From assembly GCA_920105625.2 (NCBI GenBank), contig OV050032.1, forward strand, positions 75,187,879 to 75,251,878: a DNA stretch of 64,000 nucleotides, given 5' to 3'. A program made the translations under genes and the position numbers. The stretch comes from Clusia tigrina. Lineage: Eukaryota; Arthropoda; Insecta; Diptera; Clusiidae. Positions 50,690-62,865 of this stretch are shown piece after piece. A model generated the notes under the pieces. That model saw only the letters and a list, made by a program, of their open reading frames with translations. It had not been told where the DNA came from and made no database searches. How positions within the stretch are numbered: position 1 is the stretch's first letter; each line of letters starts with the position of its first letter.

Positions 50690-52835
50690 TTTTTTATTTC
50701 ATAAAACCTTGAAATTTTGTAACAATAGAGTATTCGAGCCTCTTGTCAATTTAAGCTATCGCTTAAAGCTATGCTACCCTTGAGTCCCAAAGTAAACACT
50801 GATAAAACTTCAAACGGCCCCTAACTTCAATACGGTGCATCCTATACCTATCAAAGTTTGCAACATACAAATGCTTGTAACTTTTAATGGAGCGTCATAA
50901 AACCTTGAAATTTTGTAACAATAAAGTACTCGAGCCTCTTGTCAATTTAAACTATCGCTCATAGCTATGCTACCCTTGAGTCCCAAATCAAACACTGATA
51001 AAACTTCAAATGGCCCTAACTTCTATACGGTACGTCCTACACCTATCAAAGTTTGCAACATACAAATGCTTGTAACTTTTTACTGGAGCGTCATAAAACC
51101 TTGAAATTTTGTAACAATAAAGTACTCGAGTCTCTTGTCAATTTAAGCTATCGCTCAAAGCTATGTTACCCTTGAGTGCCAAATCAAACACTGATAAAAC
51201 TTCAAATGGCCCTAACTTCTATACGGTACGTCCTACATGTTTCAAAGTTTGCAAAATCCAAATGCTTGTAACTTTTTACTGGAGCGTCATAAAACCTTGA
51301 AATTTTTTACTTCATAAAACCTTGAAATTTTGTAACAATAGAGTACTCGAGCCTCTTGTCACTTTAAGCTATCGCTCAAAGCTATGCTACCCTTGAGTCC
51401 CAAAGTAAACACTGATAAAACTTCAAATGGCCCTAATTTCTATACGGTACCTCCTACACCTATCAAAGTTTGCAACACACAAATGCTTGTAACTTTTTAC
51501 TGGAGCGTCATAAAACCTTGAAATTTTTAACAATAAAGTACTCGAGCCTCTTGTCAATTTAAGCTATCGCTCATAGCTATGCTACCCTTGAGTCCCAAAT
51601 CAAACACTGATAAAACTTCAAATGGCCCTAACTTTTATGCGGTACGTCCTACACCTATCAAAGTTTGCAACAAACAAATGCTTGTAACTTTTTACTGGAG
51701 CGTCATAAAACCTTGAAATTTTGTAACAATAAAGTACTCGAGCCTCTTGTCAATTTAAGCTATCGCTCATAGCTATGCTACCCTTGAGTCCCAAATCAAA
51801 CACTGATAAAACTTCAAATGGCCCTAACTTCTATACGGTACGTCCTACACCTATCAAAGTTTGCAACATACAAATGCTTGTAACTTTTTACTGGAGCGTC
51901 ACAAAACCTTGAAATTTTGTAACAATAAAGTACTCGAGTCTCTTGTCAATTTAAGCTATCGCTCAAAGCTATGTTACCCTTGAGTCCCAAATCAAACACT
52001 GATAAAACTTCAAATGTCCCTAACTTCTATACGGTACGTCCTACACTTTTCAAAGTTTGCAAAATCCAAATGCTTGTAACTTTTTACTGGAGCGTCATAA
52101 AACCTTGAAATTTTTTACTTCATAAAACCTTGAAATTTTGTAACAATAGAGTACTCGAGCCTCTTGTCACTTTAAGCTATCGCTCAAAGCTATGCTACCC
52201 TTGAGTCCCAAAGTAAGCACTGATAAAACTTCAAATGGCCCTAACTTCTATACGGTACCTCCTACACCTATCAAAGTTTGCAACATACAAATGCTTGTAA
52301 CTTTTTACTGGAGCGTCATAAAACCTTGAAATTTTTAACAATAAAGTACTCGAGCCTCTTGCCAATTTAAGCTATCGCTCATAGCTATGCTACCCTTGAG
52401 TCCCAAATCAAACACTGATAAAACTTCAAATGGCCCTAACTTCTATGCGGTACGTCCTACACCTATCAAAGTTTGCAACAAACAAATGCTTGTAACTTTT
52501 TACTGGAGCGTCATAAAATCTTGAAATTTTGTAACAATTAAGTACTCGAGCCTCTTGTCAATTTAATCTATCGCTCATAGCTATGCTACCCTTGAGTCCC
52601 AAATCAAACACTGATAAAACTTCAAATTGCCCTAACTTCTATACGGTACGTCCTACACCTATGAAAGTTTGCAACATACAAATGCTTGTAATTTTTTTCT
52701 GGAGCGTCATAAAACCTTGAAATTTTGTAACAATTAAGTACTCGAGCCTCCTGTCAATTTAATCTATCGCTCATAGCTATGCTACCCTTGAGTCCCAAAT
52801 CAAGCACTGTCAAAATTTCAAATGGCCCTAACTTC
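48348..52835. repeat. Long dispersed duplication of 34,195-38,682 (4.5 kb, offset 14,153)
   Basis: Insertions at 35095, 35708, 36322, 36543, 37156 and 37964 map to 49248, 49861, 50475, 50696, 51309 and 52117, all at exactly 14,153 bp. GCGTCACAAAACC (37743 and 51896) and AAGCACTGTC (38648 and 52801) agree. The constant offset across about 4.5 kb means no net indel since duplication. It diverges near 52,836, where TATACGGTATGTCC and CAAAGATTGC replace TATGCGGTACG and GTTTGCAACAAAC. This is the longest near-identical pair I found. Confidence 0.88.
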
Positions 52836-55800
52836 TATACGGTATGTCCTACATCTATCAAAGATTGCAACATACAAATGCTTGTAACTTTTTACTGGAG
52901 CGTCATAAAACCTTGAAATTTTGTAACAATAAAGTACTCGAGCCTCTTGTCCATTTATGCTATAGCGCAAAGCTATGCTACCCTTGAGTCCCAAATCAAA
53001 CACTGATAAAACTTCAAATGGCCCTAACTTCTATATGGTACGTCCTACACCTATCAAAGTTTGCAACATACAAATGCTTGTAACTTTTTACAGAAGCGTC
53101 ATAAAACCTTGAAATTTTGTAACAATCAAGTACTCGAACCTCTTGTCAATTTAAGCTATCTTTCAAAGCTATGCTCCCCTTGAGTCCCAAATAAAACACT
53201 GATAAAACTTCAAATGACCCTAACTTCTATACGGTACGTCCTACACCTATCAAAGTTTGTAACATACAAATGCTTGTAACTTTTTACTGGAGCGTCATAC
53301 AACCATGAAATTTTTTACTTCATAAAACCTTGAAATTTTGTAACAATAGAGTACTCGAGCCTCTTGTCAATTTAAGCTATCGCTCAAAGCTATGCTCCCC
53401 TTGAGTCCCAAATCAAACACTGATAAAACTTCAAATGGCCCTAACTTCTATACGGTACGTCCTACACCTATCAAAGTTTGCAACATACAAATGCTTGTAA
53501 CTTTTTACTGGAGCGTCATAAAACCTTGAAATTTTGTAACAATAAAGTACTCGAGCCTCTTGTCAATTTAAGCTATCGCTCATAGCTATGCTACCCTTGA
53601 GTCCCAAATCAAACACTGATAAAACTTCAAATGGCCCTAACTTCTATACGGTACGTCCTACACCTATCAAAGTTTGCAACATACAAATGCTTGTAACTTT
53701 TTACTGGAGCGTCATAAAACCTTGAAATTTTGTAACAATAAAGCACTCGAGTATCTTGTCAATTTAAGCTATCGCTCAAAGCTATGTTACCCTTGAGTCC
53801 CAAATCAAACACTGATAAAACTTCAAATGGCCCTAACTTCTATACGGTACGTCCTACACGTTTCAAAGTTTGCAAAATCCAAATGCTTGTAACTTTTTAC
53901 TGGAGCGTCATAAAACCTTGAAATTTTTTACTTCATAAAACCTTGACATTTTGTAACAATAGAGTACTCGAGCCTCTTGTCACTTTAAGCTATCGCTCAA
54001 AGCTATGCTACCCTTGAGTCCCAAAGTAAACACTGATAAAACTTCAAATGGCCCTAACTTCTATACGGTACCTCCTACACCTATCAAAGTTTGCAACATA
54101 CAAATGCTTGTAACTTTTTACTGGAGCGTCATAAAACCTTGAAATATTTTATTTCATAAAACCTTGAAATTTTGTAACAATAGAGTATTCGAGCCTCTTG
54201 TCAATTTAAGCTATCGCTTAAAGCTATGCTACCCTTGAGTCCCAAAGTAAACACTGATAAAACTTCAAATGGCCCCTAACTTCAATACGGTGCATCCTAT
54301 ACCTATCAAAGTTTGCAACATACAAATGCTTGTAACTTTTTACTGGAGCGTCATAAAACCTTGAAATTTTGTAACAATAAAGTACTCGAGCCTCTTGTCA
54401 ATTTAAGCTATCGCTCATAGCTATGCTACCCTTGAGTCCCAAATCAAACACTGATAAAACTTCAAATGGCCCCTAACTTCAATACGGTGCATCCTATACC
54501 TATCAAAGTTTGCAACATACAAATGCTTGTAACTTTTTACTGGAGCGTCATAAAACCTTGAAATTTTGTAACAATAAAGTACTCGAGCCTCTTGTCAATT
54601 TAAGCTATCGCTCATAGCTATGCTACCCTTGAGTCCCAAATCAAACACTGATAAAACTTCAAATGGCCCTAACTTCTATCCGGTACGTCCTACACCTATC
54701 AAAGTTTGCAACATACAAATGCTTGTAACTTTTTGCTGGAGCGTCATAAAACCTTGAAATTTTGTAACAATAAAGTACTCGAGTCTCTTGTCAATTTAAG
54801 CTATCGCTCAAAGCTATGTTACCCTTGAGTCCCAAATCAGACACTGATAAAACTTCAAATGGCCCTAACTTCTATACGGTACGTCCTACATGTTTCAAAG
54901 TTTGCAAAATCCAAATGCTTGTAACTTTTTACTGGAGCGTCATAAAACCTTGAAATTTTTTACTTCATAAAACCTTGAAATTTTGTAACAATAGAGTACT
55001 CGAGCCTCTTGTCACTTTAAGCTATCGCTCAAAGCTATGCTACCCTTGGGTCCCAAAGTAAACACTGATAAAACTTCAAATGGCCCTAACTTCTATACGG
55101 AACCTCCTACACCTATCAAAGTTTGCAACATACAAATGCTTGTAACTTTTTACTGGAGCGTCATAAAACCTGAAATTTTTAACAATAAAGTACTCGAGCC
55201 TCTTGTCAATTTAAGCTATCGCTCATAGCTATGCTACCCTTGAGTCCCAAATCAAACACTGATAAAACTTCAAATGGCCCTAACTTTTATGCGGTACGTC
55301 CTACACCTATCAAAGTTTGCAACAAACAAATGCTTGTAACTTTTTACTGGAGCGTCATAAAACCTTGAAATTTTGTAACAATAAAGTACTCGAGCCTCTT
55401 GCCAATTTAAGCTATCGCTCATAGCTATGCTACCCTTGAGTCCCAAATCAAACACTGATAAAACTTCAAATGGCCCTAACTTCTATACGGTACCTCCTAC
55501 ACCTATCAAAGTTTGCAACATACAAATGCTTGTAACTTTTTACTGGAGCGTCATTAAACCTTGAAATTTTTAACAATAAAGTACTCGAGTCTCTTGTCAA
55601 TTTAAGCTATCGCTCAAAGCTATGTTACCCTTGAGTCCCAAATCAAACACTGATAAAACTTCAAATGGCCCTAACTTCTATACGGTACGTCCTACACGTT
55701 TCAAAGTTTGCAAAATCCATATGCTTGTAACTTTTTACTGGAGCGTCATAAAACCTTGAAATTTTTTACTTCATAAAACCTTAAAATTTTGTAACAATAG

Positions 55801-58410
55801 AGTACTCGAGCCTCTTGTCACTTTAATCTATCGCTCAAAGCTATGCTACCCTTGAGTCCCAAAGTAAGCACTGATAAAACTTCAAATGGCCCTAACTTCT
55901 ATACGGTACCTCCTACACCTATCAAAGTTAGCAACATACAAATGCTTGTAACTTTTTACTGGAGCGTCATAAAACCTTGAAATTTTTAACAATAAAGTAC
56001 TCGAGCCTCTTGTCAATTTAAGCTATCTTTCAAAGCTATGCTACCCTTGAGTCCCAAATCAAACACTGATAAAACTTCAAATGGCCCTAACTTCTATACG
56101 GTACGTCCTACACCTATCAAAGTTTGCAACATACAAATGCTTGTAACTTTTTACTGAAGCGTCATAAAACCTTGAAATTTTGTAACAATCAAGTACTCGA
56201 GCCTCTTGTCAATTTAAGCTATCTTTCAAAGCTATGCTCCCCTTGAGTCCCAAATCAAACACTGATAAAGCATCAAATGGCCCTAACTTCTATACAGTAC
56301 GTCCTACACCTATCAAAGTTTGCAACATACAAATGCTTGTAACTTTTTACTGGAGCGTCATACAACCTTGAACTTTTTTACTTCATAAAACCTTGAAATT
56401 TTGTAACAATAGAGTACTCGAGCCTCTTGTCAATTTAAGCTATCGCTCAAAGCTATGCTCCCCTTGAGTCCCAAATCAAACACTGATAAAGCTTCAAATG
56501 GCCCTAACTTCTATACGGTACGTCCTACACCTATCAAAGTTTGCAACATACAAATGCTTGTAACTATTTACTGGAGCGTCATAAAACCTTGAAATTTTGT
56601 AACAATAAAGTACTCGAGCCTCTTGTCAATTTAAGCTATCGCTCAAAGCTATGCTACCCTTGAGTCCCAAATCAAACACTGATAAGACTTCAAATGGCCC
56701 TAACTTCTATACGGTACGTCCTACACCTATCAAAGTTTGCAACATACAAATGCTTGTAACTTTTTACTGGAGCGTCATACAACCATGAAATTTTTTACTT
56801 CATAAAACCTTGAAATTTTGTAACAATAGAGTACTCGAGCCTCTTGTCAATTTAAGCTATCGCTCAAAGCTATGCTCCCCTTGAGTCCCAAATCAAACAC
56901 TGATAAAGCTTTAAATGGCCCTAACTTCTATATGGTACGTCCTACACCTATCAAAGTTTGCAACATACAAATGCTTGTAACTATTTACTGGAGCGTCATA
57001 AAACCTTGAAATTTTGTGACAATAAAGTACTCGAGCCTCTTGTCAATTTAAGCTATCGCTCAAAGCTATGCTCCCCTTGAATCCCAAATCAAACACTGGT
57101 AAAACTTCAAATGGCCCTAACTTCTATACGGTATGTCCTACACCTATCAAAGTTTGCAACATACAAATGCTGGTAACTTTTTACTGGAGCGTCATAAAAC
57201 CTTGAAATTTTTTATTTCATAAAAAATTGAAATTTTGTAACAATAAAGTATTCGAGCCTCTTGTCAATTTAAGCTATCGCTTAAAGCTATGCGACCCTTG
57301 AGTCCCAAAGTAAACACTGATAAAACTTCAAATGGCCCCTAACTTCAATACGGTGCATCCTATACCTATCAAAGTTTGCAACATACAAATGCTTGTAACT
57401 TTTTACTGGAGCGTCATAAAACCTTGAAATTTTGTAACAATAAAGTACTCGAGCCTCTTGTCAATTTAAGCTATCGCTCATAGCTATGCTACCCTTGAGT
57501 CACAAATCAAACACTGATAAAACTTCAAATGGCCCTAACTTCTATACGGTACGTCCTACACCTATCAAAGTTTGCAACATACATATGCTTGTAACTTTTT
57601 ACTGGAGCGTCATAAAACCTTGAAATTTTGTAACAATAAAGTACTCGAGTCTCTTGTCAATTTAAGCTATCGCTCAAAGCTATGTTACCCTTGAGTCCCA
57701 AATCAAACACTGATAAAACTTCAAATGGCCCTAACTTCTATACGGTACGTCCTACACGTTTCAAAGTTTGCAAAATCCAAATGCTTGTAACTTTTTACTG
57801 GAGCGTCATAAAACCTTGAAACTTTTTACTTCATAAAACCTTGAAATTTTGTAACAATAGAGTACTCGAGCCTCTTGTCACTTTAAGCTATCGCTCAAAG
57901 CTATGCTACCCTTGAGTCCCAAAGTTAACACTGATAAAACTTCAAATGGCCCTAACTTCTATACGGTACCTCCTACACCTATCAAAGTTTGCAACATACA
58001 AATGCTTGTAACTTTTTACTGGAGCGTCATAAAACCTTGAAATTTTGTAACAATAAAGTACTCGAGCCTCTTGTCCATTTATGCTATCGCGCAAAGCTAT
58101 GCTACCCTTGAGTCCCAAATCAAACACTGATAAAACTTCAAATGGCCCTAACTTCTATACGGTACGTCCTACACCTATCAAAGTTTGCAACATACAAATG
58201 CTTGTAACTTTTTACTGAAGCGTCATAAAACCTTGAAATTTTGTAACAGTCAAGTACTCGAGCCTCTTGTCAATTTAAGCTATCTTTCAAAGCTATGCTC
58301 CCCTTGAGTCCCAAATAAAACACTGATAAAACTTCAAATGGCCCTAACTTCTATACGGTACGTCCTACACCTATCAAAGTTTGCAACATACAAATGCTTG
58401 TAACTTTTTA
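52836..58410. repeat. Mosaic of right-hand family monomers
   Basis: It contains insertions at 53317, 53930, 54151, 54962, 55768, 56380, 56797, 57214 and 57828. Local structure: GGCCCCTAACTTCAATACGG occurs in adjacent monomers at about 54271 and 54468, a one-monomer duplication or conversion. The stretch 52,870-53,300 (TGTCCATTTATGC, GAAGCGTC, TATCTTTCAAAGC, AATAAAACAC) recurs at 57,994-58,424, offset 5,124. A missing C in AAAACCTGAAATTTTTAAC near 55169 and AAAAAATTGAAATTTTG near 57231 are private. No HOR covers the whole stretch. Confidence 0.75.
53540..53735 (+). repeat. Exemplar 196-bp monomer
   Basis: This copy differs from my hand consensus at one base (CTCATAGC instead of CTCAAAGC). Layout by monomer position: 2-7 AATAAA; 7-16 overlapping ScaI and XhoI sites in AGTACTCGAG; 31-37 and 44-50 the internal direct repeat AAGCTAT; 55-60 and 65-67 C-rich stretches; 92-98 TGGCCCT; 111-115 GGTAC (RsaI core); 158-163, 177-180 and 187-192 A/T tracts. 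The length of 196 bp is not a multiple of three, so no reading frame can persist across monomers. No tRNA-like A and B boxes, telomeric repeats or recognisable CENP-B box are visible. The phase chosen here is arbitrary. Confidence 0.9.
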
Positions 58411-59391
58411 CTGGAGCATCATAGAACCTTGAATTTTTGTAACAATAAAGTACTCGTGCCTCTTGTCAATTTAAGCTATCGCTCAAAGCTATGCTCCCCT
58501 TGAGTCCCAAATCAAACACTGATAAAGCTTCAAGTGGCCCTAACTTCTATACAGTACGTCCTACACCTATCAAAGTTTGCAACATACAAATGCTTGTAAC
58601 TTTTTACTGGAGCGTCATACAACCTTGAACTTTTTTACTTCAAAAAACCTTGAAATTTTGTAACAATAGAGTACTCGAGCCTCTTGTCAATTTAAGCTAT
58701 CGCTCAAAGCTATGCTCCCCTTGAGTCCCAAATCAAACACTGATAAAGCTTCAAATGGCCCTAACTTCTATACGGTACGTCCTACACCTATCAAAGTTTG
58801 CAACATACAAATGCTTGTAACTATTTACTGGAGCGTCATAAAACCTTGAAATTTTGTAACAATAAAGTACTCGAGCCTCTTGTCAATTTAAGCTATCGCT
58901 CAAAGCTATGCTACCCTTGAGTCCCAAATCAAACACTGATAAAACTTCAAACGGCCCAAACTTCTATGCGGTAAGTCCTACACCTATCAAAGTTTGCAAC
59001 AAACAAATGCTTGTAACTTTTTACTGGAGCGTCATAAAACCTTGAAATTTTGTAACAATAAAGTACTCGAGCCTCTTATCAATTTAAGCTATCGCTCACA
59101 GCTATGCTACCCTTGAGTCCCAAATCAAACACTGAAAAAACTTCAAATGGCCCTAACTTCTATACGGTACGTCCTACACCTATCAAAGTTTGCAACATAC
59201 AAATGCTTGTAACTTTTTTCTGGAGCATCATAAAACCTTGAAATTTTGTAACAATAAAGTACTGGAGCCTCTTGTCAATTTAAGCTATCGCTCAAAGCTA
59301 TGCTACCCTTGAGTCCCAAATCAAACACTGATAAGACTTCAAATGGCAATAACTTCTATACGGTACGTCCTACACCTATCAAAGTTTGCAA
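58411..59391. repeat. Block J, copy 1 (1.0 kb), repeated at +4,455
   Basis: GAGCATCATAGAACC, TATACAGTACG (58549), GAACTTTTTTACTTCAAAAA with its insertion at 58637, TGCGGTAAGTCC, GCTCACAGC, CACTGAAAAAAC and GGCAATAAC return at 62,866-63,846 with an offset of 4,455 bp (TATACAGTACG near 63004, insertion at 63092). It overlaps the start of the 1,823-bp HOR, so that HOR expanded inside or next to an older repeated block. Confidence 0.83.
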
Positions 59392-60682
59392 CATACAAAT
59401 GCTTGTAACTTTTTACTGGAGCGTCATACAACCATGAAATTTTTTACTTCATAAAATCTTGAAATTTTGTAACAATAGAGTACTCGAGCCTCTTGTCAAT
59501 TTAAGCTATCGCTCAAAGCTATGCTCCCCTTGAGTCCCAAATCAAACACTGATAAAGCTTCAAATGGCCCTAACTTCTATATGGTACGTCCTACACCTAT
59601 CAAAGTTTGCAACATACAAATGCTTGTAACTATTTACTGGAGCGTCATAAAACCTTGAAATTTTGTAACAATAAAGTACTCGAGCCTCTTGTCAATTTAA
59701 GCTATTGCTCAAAGCTATGCTTCCCTTGAATCCCAAATCAAACACTGATAAAACTTCAAATGGCCCTAACTTCTATACGGTACGTCCTACACCTATCAAA
59801 GTTTGCAACATACAAATGCTTGTAACTTTTTACTGGAGCGTCATAAAACCTTGAAATTTTTTATTTCATAAAACCTTGAAATTTTGTAACAATAGAGTAT
59901 TCGAGCCTCTTGTCAATTTAAGCTATCGCTTAAAGCTATGCGACCCTTGAGTCCCAAAGTAAACACTGATAAAACTTCAAATGGCCCCTAACTTCAATAC
60001 GGTGCATCCTATACCTATCAAAGTTTGCAACATACAAATGCTTGTAACTTTTTACTGGAGCGTCATAAAACCTTGAAATTTTGTAACAATAAAGTACTCG
60101 AGCCTCTTGTCAATTTAAGCTTTCGCTCATAGCTATGCTACCCTTGAGTCCCAAATCAAACACTGATAAAACTTCAAATGGCCCTAACTTCTATACGGTA
60201 CGTCCTACACCTATCAAAGTTTGCAACATACATATGCTTGTAACTTTTTACTGGAGCGTCATAAAACCTTGAAATTTTGTAACAATAAAGTACTCGAGTC
60301 TCTTGTCAATTTAAGCTATCGCTCAAAGCTATGTTACCCTTGAGTCCCAAATCAAACACTGACAAAACTTTAAATGGCCCTAACTTCTATACGGTACGTC
60401 CTACACGTTTCAAAGTTTGCAAAATCCAAATGCTTGTAACTTTTTACTGGAGCGTCATAAAACCTTGAAATTGTTTACTTCATAAAACCTTGAAATTTTG
60501 TAACAATAGAGTACTCGAGCCTCTTGTCACTTTAAGCTATCGCTCAAAGCTATGCTACCCTTGAGTCCCAAAGTTAACACTGATAAAACTTCAAATGGCC
60601 CTAACTTCTATACGGTACCTCCTACACCTATCAAAGTTTGCAACATACAAATGCTTGTAACTTTTTACCTTGAAATTTTTAA
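58860..60682. repeat. Nine-monomer HOR (1,823 bp), copy 1
   Basis: Landmarks at 58860, 60683 and 62506 are exactly 1,823 bp apart, equal to 9 x 196 plus three 25-bp insertions minus one 16-bp deletion. Marks in order are CGGCCCAAAC with TGCGGTAAGTCC, GCTCACAGC with CACTGAAAAAAC, GAGCATCATAAAACC, AAGTACTGGAGCC, GGCAATAAC, ACAACCATGAAATTTT, GCTTCCCTTG, ATGCGACCC, TACATATGC, TACACGTTTC, CCCAAAGTTAAC and TTTTTACCTTG. Private here are GCTATTGCTC at 59701, GCTTTCGCTC at 60119 and TTGTTTACTTC near 60471. Confidence 0.9.
60504..60682 (+). repeat. 179-bp monomer with a 16-bp deletion
   Basis: Landmarks at 60504 and 60683 are 179 bp apart: 16 bp missing plus the common one-base loss in GAAATTTTTAAC. 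TTTTTACTGGAGCG and CATAAAACCTTG are joined as TTTTTACCTTG, so the lost segment lies between two AC dinucleotides. The deletion removes GGAGCGTCATAAAA, the otherwise most constant part of the monomer end. An identical lesion is found 1,823 bp later. Confidence 0.9.
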
Positions 60683-62505
60683 CAATAAAGTACTCGAGCC
60701 TCTTGTCAATTTAAGCTATCGCTCAAAGCTATGCTACCCTTGAGTCCCAAATCAAACACTGATAAAACTTCAAACGGCCCAAACTTCTATGCGGTAAGTC
60801 CTACACCTATCAAAGTTTGCAACAAACAAATGCTTGTAACTTTTTACTGGAGCGTCATAAAACCTTGAAATTTTGTAACAATAAAGTACTCGAGCCTCTT
60901 ATCAATTTAAGCTATCGCTCACAGCTATGCTACCCTTGAGTCCCAAATCAAACACTGAAAAAACTTCAAATGGCCCTAACTTCTATACGGTACGTCCTAC
61001 ACCTATCAAAGTTTGCAACATACAAATGCTTGTAACTTTTTTCTGGAGCATCATAAAACCTTGAAATTTTGTAACAATAAAGTACTGGAGCCTCTTGTCA
61101 ATTTAAGCTATCGCTCAAAGCTATGCTACCCTTGAGTCCCAAATCAAACACTGATAAGACTTCAAATGGCAATAACTTCTATACGGTACGTCCTACACCT
61201 ATCAAAGTTTGCAACATACAAATGCTTGTAACTTTTTACTGGAGCGTCATACAACCATGAAATTTTTTACTTCATAAAATCTTGAAATTTTGTAACAATA
61301 GAGTACTCGAGCCTCTTGTCAATTTAAGCTATCGCTCAAAGCTATGCTCCCCTTGAGTCCCAAATCAAACACTGATAAAGCTTCAAATGGCCCTAACTTC
61401 TATATGGTACGTCCTACACCTATCAAAGTTTGCAACATACAAATGCTTGTAACTATTTACTGGAGCGTCATAAAACCTTGAAATTTTGTAACAATAAAGT
61501 ACTCGAGCCTCTTGTCAATTTAAGCTATCGCTCAAAGCTATGCTTCCCTTGAATCCCAAATCAAACACTGATAAAACTTCAAATGGCCCTAACTTCTATA
61601 CGGTACGTCCTACACCTATCAAAGTTTGCAACATACAAATGCTTGTAACTTTTTACTGGAGCGTCATAAAACCTTGAAATTTTTTATTTCATAAAACCTT
61701 GAAATTTTGTAACAATAGAGTATTCGAGCCTCTTGTCAATTTAAGCTATCGCTTAAAGCTATGCGACCCTTGAGTCCCAAAGTAAACACTGATAAAACTT
61801 CAAATGGCCCCTAACTTCAATACGGTGCATCCTATACCTATCAAAGTTTGCAACATACAAATGCTTGTAACTTTTTACTGGAGCGTCATAAAACCTTGAA
61901 ATTTTGTAACAATAAAGTACTCGAGCCTCTTGTCAATTTAAGCTATCGCTCATAGCTATGCTACCCTTGAGTCCCAAATCAAACACTGATAAAACTTCAA
62001 ATGGCCCTAACTTCTATACGGTACGTCCTACACCTATCAAAGTTTGCAACATAAATATGCTTGTAACTTTTTACTGGAGCGTCATAAAACCTTGAAATTT
62101 TGTAACAATAAAGTACTCGAGTCTCTTGTCAATTTAAGCTATCGCTCAAAGCTATGTTACCCTTGAGTCCCAAATCAAACACTGACAAAACTTTAAATGG
62201 CCCTAACTTCTATACGGTACGTCCTACACGTTTCAAAGTTTGCAAAATCCAAATGCTTGTAACTTTTTACTGGAGCGTCATAAAACCTTGAAATTTTTTA
62301 CTTCATAAAACCTTGAAATTTTGTAACAATAGAGTACTCGAGCCTCTTGTCACTTTAAGCTATCGCTCAAAGCTATGCTACCCTTGAGTCCCAAAGTTAA
62401 CACTGATAAAACTTCAAATGGCCCTAACTTCTATACGGTACCTCCTACACCTATCAAAGTTTGCAACATACAAATGCTTGTAACTTTTTACCTTGAAATT
62501 TTTAA
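60683..62505. repeat. Nine-monomer HOR (1,823 bp), copy 2
   Basis: This is the direct tandem copy of the preceding unit with insertions at 61269, 61686 and 62300 and the same 16-bp deletion at its end. It differs by a handful of bases (for example AACATAAATATGC near 62050 against AACATACATATGC). The next monomer (62506) begins alike but switches to GCTCATAGC near 62547, so a third copy is not present. Confidence 0.9.
62327..62505 (+). repeat. 179-bp monomer with a 16-bp deletion, second copy
   Basis: Landmarks at 62327 and 62506 are 179 bp apart, with the same TTTTTACCTTG junction. The shared lesion and position show it was copied with the whole nine-monomer unit rather than arising twice. 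Confidence 0.9.
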
Positions 62506-62865
62506 CAATAAAGTACTCGAGCCTCTTGTCAATTTAAGCTATCGCTCATAGCTATGCTACCCTTGAGTCCCAAATCAAACACTGATAAAACTTCAAATGG
62601 CCCTAACTTCTATGCGGTACGTCCTACACCTATCAAAGTTTGCAACAAACAAATGCTTGTAACTTTTTACTGGAGCGTCATAAAACCTTGAAATTTTGTA
62701 TCAATTAAGTACTCGAGCCTCTTGCCAATTTAATCTGTCGCTCATAGCTATGCTACCCTTGAGTCCCAAATCAAACACTGAAAAAACTTCAAATGGCCCT
62801 AACTTCTATACGGTACGTCCTACACCTATCAAAGTTTGCAACATACAAATGCTTGTAACTTTTTT
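62506..62865. repeat. Two linking monomers with a GTATCAATTAAG variant
   Basis: The first monomer has GCTCATAGC, TATGCGG and AACAAACAAATG. The second starts TCAATTAAG at 62701 (CAATTAAG at 62702) and has CTTGCCAATTT and AATCTGTCGC. The same GTATCAATTAAG and AATCTGTCGC pair returns at about 63900, 1,201 bp on (six monomers including one 25-bp insertion). Confidence 0.78.

Noticed and set aside
17690..52835. Long duplications as assembly artefacts
   Set aside because: Not dismissed entirely, but copies carry private substitutions and different flanks (for example the patch at 24.7 kb and the separate exits at 48,070 and 50,690), which a simple duplicated contig path would not produce. Raw long reads would settle it.
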